NCBI GenBank assembly: GCA_012036375.1
Contig: JAAUOI010000101.1
Location: 1 to 9,334, forward strand
Origin: Allobrachymonas sp.
GTDB taxonomy: Bacteria > Pseudomonadota > Gammaproteobacteria > Burkholderiales > Burkholderiaceae_C
Reading direction: 5' to 3'
Length of the DNA stretch: 9,334 nucleotides
Part shown: positions 1 to 5,835 of the stretch, one piece after another
Position numbering within the stretch: the first letter of the stretch is position 1
How the letters are laid out: each line of letters begins with the position of its first letter
Translations under genes and position numbers: made by a program
The notes under the pieces: model-generated
Databases searched by the model: none
What the model saw: the letters and a program-made list of their open reading frames with translations, nothing else
What the model was told of the DNA's origin: nothing

Positions 1-1651
1 CTGACGGCTCACGGTGCGATACACCGCTGGCGTGACTTCCTCGCGCACGCTCGCTGGCGTATCCCACCACGCGACGCGAGACGGTTTGCTTGACTTCTGG
101 CACAGGCACTTTGCGCGTGGATGGCGGCGTGTCCACCACACGGCGCTCGACGGTTTTGTACTCCGCTGGAATCACGATCTCGCGTGAACTGGCTGGCGTA
201 TCGACCACTTGGCTGGTGACCGTGCGATACACCGCAGGGGTGAGCACCTCTTCGGTAAAAGCTGCGCGAGCAATCACGCGGCTGGTGACCACCTTGGTGG
301 TGCCCGGCACTTCAACGGTACGTACGCTTGCTGGCTTGTCCATCACGGTTCTTGTGAGGGTGCGGTATTCAGCGGGAATTTTGAACTCCACCACGTAGCC
401 TTCTTCCCCAGAAACAGCGCCTTTGCTCACGCCCGCACCGGCACCCGCTCCAGTACCCGAGCCTGCCGCCGCAGACACGGCGCTTGCGCGCAACACGCGC
501 TGGCCGCTGGGTGCGGCAATGATGTCGCCGCGGTCGTCAAATTTGTAGCCAGCTGCTTTGAGCTTGTCTACATCGATTTCCATCGTCGTCACGGTTTGGA
601 AGGTGGCCGGCACTTCAATTTCGCGCACACCCGCCTCTGTGTTCAGCACAGTTTTAGTAATGGTGCTGTACTCGGCTGGTACTTCCACCTCGCGCACGCT
701 GGCCGGGGTTTTCACCACTTGGCGGCTGACGGTTTGGAATTGCTCAGGCACTTCAACCAAGCACAGCACATCATCATCCAAATTGGTGTTGTTGCCTTGC
801 ACAATTTGGCGATCCACAGTGCCGCGCGTACCAGGAGCTGCAGCGGCATCCACACGCACGCCGTCGAGGGTGCGGCCATCCGCGCCGATGACAAAGCCAC
901 GCAGGGGGCGCACGTCAATCGCTTGGCCAATCCAGGCACGGCCACGCTTCCACTCTTTATAGGAATCGGCCACTTTGATGCGCTCTGTGACGGTTTCATA
1001 CGTAGCAGGCACTTCCACCAAGCGCTTGCTTGCCGCTTTGACGAGCACACGCTCGGTCACGGTTTTGTAAGTAGGGGCAATCGCCTCCAAGCGCTTTCCG
1101 GCTTCTGTGCGTTCGACTTGTTCAGTCACACGCTTCAAAGGCAGTGCAATCGGCTCGTAACGCAACGATTCGGGGCGCACCAGCACTTGCTCAGTTTCGG
1201 TTTTGAAGGTGGCAGGAATGGTTTCGACGCGCGTGGTCGCGGGGCGGTCCACCACAGTTTCTTCTTTGTCTTCGTAGGTCGCAGGAATCACTTTGAGCGT
1301 TTTGCGCTCAGGTGCCACGAGCACTTGCTCAGAGACTGTTTTGAACGTAGCAGTAATCACTTCAATGCGCTTACTCTCGGCCTTGGCCAAAACGCGCTCA
1401 CTCACCATTTTGAATGTGCCAGGAACGGGCTCTTCGCGCGTGGTGGCGGGCTGCACCACAACCTCTTCAGTCACAGTTTTGTAAGTGGCGGGGACGGGGA
1501 ACTGGCGTTTGACTTCAGGCGTCACGAGCACTTGCTCGCTCACAGTTTTATAGGTTGCGGGAATCACTTCCACGCGCTTGGTAGCCGGCACGCGCACCAC
1601 CTGCTCTGTCTTGGTCTCAAACTTGGCCGGGATTTGCACCGTGGCAAAGCA
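1..1651 (-). repeat. Coding tandem repeat array, ~66-72 bp unit, in three blocks
   Basis: The array encodes the 22-24 residue units of the exported protein. Block 1 has ten units (about 1651-960), block 2 has three (about 762-570), and block 3 has at least six (about 385-1, continuing off the window). The plus strand shows the recurring complement of TAYAARACNGTG (for example cggttttgta and cagttttgtaag). Units are diverged at DNA level, so the array is old and kept by protein selection rather than freshly amplified. The invariant core is P-A-x-[YF]-x-T-V-[TS]-x-x-V. Confidence 0.9.
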
Positions 1652-2191
1652 CTCGGTCGAGGCCAACCGCGCCACGACGCCCACGGGGCGAGGCAAATTC
1701 TTTTCAAAATTGTTGTCGCACTTTTGCATCGAAGCACGCACGGCTTGGCTCTGCGCATCGAAATACACGTTGATCGGCATGCTGGGCGAGAAAGGAATCC
1801 ATTTGCCAATCAAAGCACGGCTTACGCCATCACGCCCTTGCGAGCGACCCACGCCAAGGTCACACGCCCCGCGCGAGTAGGCACTTGCGTCATAGCCCAA
1901 GCTGCTGGCCGCTTGCTTGGCATTGACCAAATCGGCAATCGTTTGCTGCTTGACATCGGCCTCACCCGTGCGCTTCAAGGGCGGATGGTCGGTAAATGGC
2001 TGGTAAAACTTGGCCGAGCCGGTCTGCACGGCGGCATCACACTCGGCGGCACTGTCGTAGCCCATATTGCCATTGGCATCGCGGGTGATGCCGGCTTGCG
2101 CCGCGCTGCACAGCGCGAGCACACCAAGGCATAAAAGGGAAAGCGCACGCTGGGGGCGAGCCATGGAAGATGTGATAGGTGATGCTGTCAT
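1..2191 (-). CDS. Exported protein with ~19 tandem 'VPATYKTVTEQVLVKPA'-type repeats (3' end outside window)
   Basis: The frame opens at an ATG (2191-2189) preceded by GAGGA four bases upstream. It begins with a Sec-type signal peptide: basic start at MARPQR, hydrophobic core, cleavage likely after CSAAQA (residue 33). Residues 34 to about 178 form a Cys-containing N-terminal domain. From Cys181 (STECFATVQIPAKF) a 22-24 residue repeat runs to the window edge, about 19 units, with approximate consensus E-x-V-P-A-T-Y-K-T-V-T-E-x-V-L-V-x-P-A-x-x-R. Two non-repeat inserts interrupt it, at about residues 411-477 (with WKRGRAWIG and an acidic stretch ending in Cys) and 541-603 (Gly/Ala-rich linker). 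From memory, such repeats occur in envelope proteins that also carry OmpA or peptidoglycan-binding parts; that part would lie off the edge here. A periplasmic or surface location is inferred; the function is unknown. The repeat frame shifts by one base at 63-65. Confidence 0.85.
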   Translation of the reverse strand, partial: MTASPITSSMARPQRALSLLCLGVLALCSAAQAGITRDANGNMGYDSAAECDAAVQTGSAKFYQPFTDHPPLKRTGEADVKQQTIADLVNAKQAASSLGYDASAYSRGACDLGVGRSQGRDGVSRALIGKWIPFSPSMPINVYFDAQSQAVRASMQKCDNNFEKNLPRPVGVVARLASTECFATVQIPAKFETKTEQVVRVPATKRVEVIPATYKTVSEQVLVTPEVKRQFPVPATYKTVTEEVVVQPATTREEPVPGTFKMVSERVLAKAESKRIEVITATFKTVSEQVLVAPERKTLKVIPATYEDKEETVVDRPATTRVETIPATFKTETEQVLVRPESLRYEPIALPLKRVTEQVERTEAGKRLEAIAPTYKTVTERVLVKAASKRLVEVPATYETVTERIKVADSYKEWKRGRAWIGQAIDVRPLRGFVIGADGRTLDGVRVDAAAAPGTRGTVDRQIVQGNNTNLDDDVLCLVEVPEQFQTVSRQVVKTPASVREVEVPAEYSTITKTVLNTEAGVREIEVPATFQTVTTMEIDVDKLKAAGYKFDDRGDIIAAPSGQRVLRASAVSAAAGSGTGAGAGAGVSKGAVSGEEGYVVEFKIPAEYRTLTRTVMDKPASVRTVEVPGTTKVVTSRVIARAAFTEEVLTPAVYRTVTSQVVDTPASSREIVIPAEYKTVERRVVDTPPSTRKVPVPEVKQTVSRRVVGYASERARGSHASGVSHREPS

Positions 2192-2397
2192 AGTGTCCTC
2201 GTTAGATTTACTTGTAGGCCAATGCGCCAAATCCTGACGCACGCTGAATGTTAAAAATTCAACTAGATGTTTATAACAAACTTTGGCGAAAATACGAACT
2301 AAATCATTATATTTATTGCTTTTATCATCTTTCATTCACCAGAATAAACGCAAAACAACAGCGCCGTGAAATTTGTCATGGCAACAATACCAAGACT
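2192..2397. promoter_or_regulatory. AT-rich intergenic gap with a possible promoter for the repeat protein
   Basis: This gap of about 206 bp lies between the dapF stop and the repeat-protein start. It is much richer in A+T than its flanks. On the minus strand a perfect TATAAT lies at 2311-2306, but the matching -35 box is poor (TGAAAG at 17 bp). A start there would give a leader of about 110 nt. I found no convincing hairpin terminator for dapF, so read-through from the operon is possible. A plus-strand open frame through here has no ribosome-binding site or family resemblance. Confidence 0.3.
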
Positions 2398-3306
2398 TTA
2401 GTCCGGCAGAGTCATCTCGCCTTCAAAAACGCTCACAGCCGGCCCCGTGAGCATCACCGGCGCTCCCAATCCCTGCTCTGCCATCTCCCACGAAATGGTG
2501 AGCACCCCGCCATGGGTCTGCACGTCCACTTGGCTGTCCAAAAGCCCCAGTCGAATGCCCGCCACCACCGCCGCGCAAGCGCCTGTGCCGCATGCCAGCG
2601 TTTCTCCCGCGCCGCGCTCGTACACACGCAACTTGATTTCTTTTCGGCTGACGATTTGCATGAACCCCGCATTGACCCGGCGCGGAAAAGCCGGATGCGT
2701 TTGCATCCACGCGCCCATCTCATGCACGGGTGCAGTTTGCACATCCTGCACAATCATCACCGCATGCGGATTGCCCATGGAGAGCACCGCCATCGGCAAA
2801 ATTGTTCCAATAGATGCTACTGATTCAATAGCATTTGGCGCATATTCCATGCCGGCTAACCGCCACTTTTGCCATAAATTCACGTCTTGTACCTGCGCAT
2901 GCTCCGCCTCAAACGGCACATCAGCCAGAGCAAAAAAGGGGGCGCCCATATCGACTGTCACGCGGCCATCTTCGCCCTCAGTCAACATGAGCACATTGTT
3001 CATGGTTTTCACGCGAATACTTCGCTTATCCGTCAAACCCTTGCTGCGCACATAGCGCACAAAGCAGCGCGCCCCATTGCCGCAATGCTCCACTTCGCCG
3101 CCATCGTTGTTGTGAATCACGTATTCAAAATCAAACTCTGGCGACGGCGCAGAGCGCACACTAAGAATCTGATCTGCACCCACGCCGAAATGCCGATCCC
3201 CTAAAAATTTGTACTGTGCCGCTGTGAGCCCCAGCAGGCCGCGCGTCTCATCGAGCACCACAAAATCATTGCCCGCGCCCTGCATTTTGGTGAATTGAAT
3301 GTTCAT
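2398..3306 (-). CDS. dapF: Diaminopimelate epimerase
   Basis: DapF interconverts LL- and meso-2,6-diaminopimelate in the cytoplasm, supplying the last lysine precursor and the peptidoglycan cross-linking residue. The 302-residue product shows the family's N-terminal signature (FTKMQGAGNDFVVLD, from residue 5), both catalytic cysteines in their motifs (HCGNGARC, Cys75; GETLACGTGAC, Cys239), SMGNPH at 176-181 and the C-terminal TGPA (287-290). I chose ATG 3306 because MNIQFTKMQGAGNDF is the usual DapF start; an upstream ATG at 3333 would overlap the preceding gene. The gene starts 8 bp after the SDR stop, so it is the last gene of the operon. Odd feature: between VPF (130-132) and SMGNPH the protein is about 20 residues longer than E. 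coli DapF as I recall it. That extra part contains a repeat-encoded segment (AGMEYAPNAIESVAS) also found in the Nudix gene. Confidence 0.97.
   Translation of the reverse strand: MNIQFTKMQGAGNDFVVLDETRGLLGLTAAQYKFLGDRHFGVGADQILSVRSAPSPEFDFEYVIHNNDGGEVEHCGNGARCFVRYVRSKGLTDKRSIRVKTMNNVLMLTEGEDGRVTVDMGAPFFALADVPFEAEHAQVQDVNLWQKWRLAGMEYAPNAIESVASIGTILPMAVLSMGNPHAVMIVQDVQTAPVHEMGAWMQTHPAFPRRVNAGFMQIVSRKEIKLRVYERGAGETLACGTGACAAVVAGIRLGLLDSQVDVQTHGGVLTISWEMAEQGLGAPVMLTGPAVSVFEGEMTLPD
2811..2858 (-). repeat. In-frame dispersed repeat, copy 1 (inside dapF)
   Basis: Read on the minus strand, this 48-bp segment starts TAGCCGGCAT and ends AGCATCTA. It matches 6047-6094 (plus strand) at 39 of 48 positions without gaps by my hand alignment. 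It encodes AGMEYAPNAIESVAS within the variable loop of DapF. Its core GCTATT-gaatc-AGTAGC folds into a 6-bp stem with one G:T pair and a 5-base loop. It looks like a short palindromic element fixed in a reading frame. Confidence 0.75.
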
Positions 3307-3314
3307 GACACGAA

Positions 3315-4253
3315 TTATCCGCGCTTGATCCATTTTTGCTGCATCCAGCGGATGAAAGTGCGGGAGAGGCGGTTGTCTGTGATGACCGTGCCTTTGCTTA
3401 GAACTTTTGGCCGCTCGGTTAGATGAAAGCCATCAAAGGCCGCATTGCTGCCACCCATGCCCACGAGGGGCCAATGCCGCCGTGCGGTGGGCGCTGCGCC
3501 GTCCACCTGCAAGCAAGTGCCGCTCACGAATGCGGCGGCGGGCGAGAGCAAGTAGCAAATTGCTGCAGACACTTCGCTTTCTGTGCCAAGGCGTTGCAAG
3601 GGAATATCTTCGTGAATGCGGCGAATCAGCGGGCTCATGATGGGCGGGTATTTGTCCATGCCGCTGGTGGCGATGAAGCCAGGCGCTACTGCGTTCACGC
3701 GCACGGGCGCCCATTCGAGCGCCATGGTTTCTGTGAGCGAGAGCATGCCCGCTCGCGCGGCGCCGCTGTGCCCCATGCCGGGCACTGCGCCTTGGGTGTC
3801 CATGATGATGTTCACAATGGCGCCACTCTTGGAGCTGCGCATCGCTTGGTTGTAGCACTCCCTGGCCACCAAGAAGCCGCCCGTCAAATTGCTGCGCACC
3901 ACGGCATCAAAACCTTTGGCGCTGATGCGATGCAGGGGTGAGGGGAACTGCCCGCCGGCATTGTTCACAAGGCAGTCAATTCGGCCATGCAGCACCACGA
4001 TTTCAGCGATCACGGCTTTGACGATCTCTTCATCGCGAATGTCAGTGCTGTGAATGCTCGCTTTGCCGCCGGCGCTTTCAATCTCCGCTTTCACAGTTTC
4101 GAGTTTTTCTAGCGTGCGGCCCATCAGCGCAACAGTCGCGCCCAAAGCCGCCAGCTCATGTGCCACGCAGCGCCCCATGCCTGAGCCAGCGCCAGTGATC
4201 ACGGCGACTTGGCCATCGAACAAGCCTGCGCGGAAGATGCTTTGATAACTCAT
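3315..4253 (-). CDS. SDR family oxidoreductase, PECR/AtuG-like subfamily
   Basis: The 312-residue product has a Rossmann fold that binds NAD(P)(H): TGAGSGMG (20-27), D71 in STDIRDE, NNAG (97-100) and the VRVNAVAPGF block (185-193). The usual SDR catalytic YxxxK is replaced by HSGAARAGM (162-170). The same motif occurs in peroxisomal trans-2-enoyl-CoA reductase and, as I recall, a near variant in citronellol/citronellal dehydrogenase-type proteins, so it marks a subfamily rather than inactivation. The likely substrate is an acyl-CoA or a terpenoid/fatty alcohol or aldehyde; I cannot choose between them. ATG 4253 overlaps the upstream stop as ATGA, which fixes the start and suggests translational coupling. 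The tail after about residue 282 is basic (ending RWMQQKWIKRG) and looks longer than usual for the family. Confidence 0.88.
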   Translation of the reverse strand: MSYQSIFRAGLFDGQVAVITGAGSGMGRCVAHELAALGATVALMGRTLEKLETVKAEIESAGGKASIHSTDIRDEEIVKAVIAEIVVLHGRIDCLVNNAGGQFPSPLHRISAKGFDAVVRSNLTGGFLVARECYNQAMRSSKSGAIVNIIMDTQGAVPGMGHSGAARAGMLSLTETMALEWAPVRVNAVAPGFIATSGMDKYPPIMSPLIRRIHEDIPLQRLGTESEVSAAICYLLSPAAAFVSGTCLQVDGAAPTARRHWPLVGMGGSNAAFDGFHLTERPKVLSKGTVITDNRLSRTFIRWMQQKWIKRG

Positions 4254-4756
4254 GGCAACAGATCGTGAGCAGACAGCGAATACGCGCGACCAAAGCCCGC
4301 ATTGAGCGAAGCGCGTTCCATCGTCAATCGCCAAAAATCAAAATCACCAAAGTCGGCATACATCGCGGCCTCAGGTTGATGTTTGAGAAATGCTGCGCGT
4401 GCAACGCTTCTTTCAACGGTATGCGTTGCGCGGTCTAAGCGCAAAGCTTGGCACAGCACCGTCATCCGGGCAACGCGCAGGGGATCGCCCTCAATCTCCG
4501 ATTCGCTGACCAGCAACGAGCACCGCGCATCGGCCTCTAACGCCGCGAAGTGCGCCGACAAACGCGAAATCAAAATCAGCGGCTGCCCATCATCGCCCAA
4601 AGCCAAAGACACCCGGCTGGCCAGAGGCCATTGCGTGCCCGGCTCATGCGTGGCCAGCGCAGCCACGCGCGCATAGGCCAGCATTGCATGCGCTTGCGAG
4701 CGCGCGACATCATCCGTCTCGCGCAGCACCTTGGGTTTGTCTTGCGATGCACTCAT
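4250..4756 (-). CDS. Pyridoxamine 5'-phosphate oxidase-like (HugZ-type) FMN split-barrel protein
   Basis: The 168-residue product is a single split-barrel domain. It shows AALATHEPGTQWPLASRVSL (32-51), the LILISRLSAHFAALEADARC block (60-79), GDPLRVARMT (90-99) and a C-terminal DFGDFDFWRL...ERASLNAGFGRAY block (135-159). This matches the pyridoxamine 5'-phosphate oxidase-related/heme-utilisation (HugZ-like) family, whose members bind FMN or heme. True PdxH activity is unlikely, because the gene is short and resembles the HugZ branch instead. It starts 1 bp after the stop of the SbmA-like gene (TGA-C-ATG) and its own stop overlaps the SDR start, so it is an internal operon gene. The cellular role is unknown; a redox or flavin partner for the downstream SDR is conceivable but only inferred. 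Confidence 0.88.
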   Translation of the reverse strand: MSASQDKPKVLRETDDVARSQAHAMLAYARVAALATHEPGTQWPLASRVSLALGDDGQPLILISRLSAHFAALEADARCSLLVSESEIEGDPLRVARMTVLCQALRLDRATHTVERSVARAAFLKHQPEAAMYADFGDFDFWRLTMERASLNAGFGRAYSLSAHDLLP

Positions 4757-4757
4757 G

Positions 4758-5776
4758 TCACAGCGTGGCGTTTATCACCACCGGTTCGCCTGCATCATCG
4801 CTGGGCGCAGCTTCAATGGCCCGCTCAAAAGCCCGCAAACGCTTGTACACCGAGATCAGCTCCACAATCGTTTCCCAGCTGTTCACGAGATATTGGAACG
4901 AGTTTTCCACCTTGTCAAACGCATTGGAGATTTGTTGAAACACGCCCAGCGTGATCACGCCGGCCACCAAGGTGGGTGCCAAAGCGATCAACGGAATCAA
5001 CACGGAAAACTGCAAATACGACCACTTGGCCACATCAAAGTACAGGTAGTTAAAAAACAGGCGGAAATGGTTGGTGCGCAACGAGCCCCAGAGTTGGCGC
5101 AGATGCGGCGGTTGGGCACGATCGGCATTGTCTTCGCCGAGCACCAGCTCTTTGCGGTAGGCCGCCTCCGTCAATTGGTTGTTGTACTCCAGCCCCGGCA
5201 GGCGAATGCCCGCCAGCATGAGCAGCGTGGTGCCGCCAATGGCCGACAGCAGCGCCACATAGACCAAGCCTTGATCGACCTTGCCCACGAACGGCAGCTC
5301 AGTGACTTTGGCCGAGAGCGCCCAGAGAATGGGCAAAAAGGCAATCAAGGTCATGATCGAGCGCATGAAACTCACGCCCAAGCCTTGCATGATGCGCGAG
5401 AACATGGCGGTGTCTTCCTGCACACGCTGGGAGGCTCCTTCAATATGCCGCACCTTGTGCCACTGGCTCTCGTAGTATTCGGTCATCGCGGTGCGCCAGC
5501 GGAAGATCCAATGTTTGGTGAAAAACCCCACAAACACCGCCACCACAATCGCTACCACGGCAATCTTGCCAAAGGTCCACAGAAAACCGTAAAACTCCGG
5601 CAAGGTGGTGCTGCCCGGCTTGCTCAGGATTTTTGCAGATAGTCATAAAACCCGCCATACCAATCGTTGATCTGTACGGAGACCTGCACTTGGTACCAGA
5701 CCGAGGCCAAAATCAGCACGATCCCCGGCCACGCCCAGAGCGACCATTGTTTGTTGAAGAAAAAAGAGCGAAACAT
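4758..5776 (-). CDS. SbmA/BacA-like inner-membrane transporter (frameshifted in this sequence)
   Basis: The SbmA/BacA family imports peptides (microcin B17/J25, bleomycin, proline-rich antimicrobial peptides) across the inner membrane, driven by proton motive force. Conserved blocks as in E. coli SbmA, numbered in the corrected frame: FRWRTAMTEYY (92-102), RHIEGASQRVQEDT (110-123), LPGLEYNNQLTEAAYRKEL (193-211) and FQYLVNSWETIVELISVYKR (about 294-313), with several hydrophobic helices between. The start is ATG 5776, with AAGGA eight bases upstream. The first 50 codons (MFRSFFFNKQWSLWAWPG onward) end at a TGA (5626-5624) caused by a missing base at 5627-5634. Restoring one base joins them to the rest, giving 339 residues. 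It lacks about 65 N-terminal residues of E. coli SbmA, roughly one helix. It is first in the four-gene operon. Confidence 0.87.
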
Positions 5777-5835
5777 AAAGGTGTTCCTTGTTGCAAAATG
5801 TCGAACTTCAGATGGTGTTTATACCCTTTAAGTTC
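5777..5835. promoter_or_regulatory. Divergent intergenic region between the operon and the Nudix-MBL gene
   Basis: This 59-bp gap must hold, or partly hold, the promoters for both divergent transcripts. On the minus strand TATAAA lies at 5823-5818, about 42 bp before the SbmA-like start, with no good -35 partner. I find no clear plus-strand promoter. In-frame start codons upstream of 5836 (TTG 5788, ATG 5812) lack a ribosome-binding site, and the one at 5836 is weak too. Confidence 0.25.

Noticed and set aside
1..1651. Periodic repeats considered as a CRISPR array
   Set aside because: Units are diverged, directly adjacent and code for a periodic peptide. There are no identical direct repeats with unique spacers and no cas genes.
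209..2134. A 641-codon plus-strand open frame opposite the repeat protein
   Set aside because: It is His/Arg-rich with no domain, no ribosome-binding site and no signal. The opposite strand has a good start, signal peptide and a regular protein repeat. The long open frame is a by-product of the repeats' codon bias.
2248..2823. Plus-strand open frame of 191 codons across the dapF 3' end
   Set aside because: It lies mostly antisense to dapF, whose catalytic motifs are clear. The rest is AT-rich intergenic sequence with no start signals.
4731..5642. Plus-strand open frame of 303 codons opposite the SbmA-like gene
   Set aside because: It is a Gln/His/Arg-rich translation with no family features; the minus strand carries unmistakable SbmA/BacA blocks.
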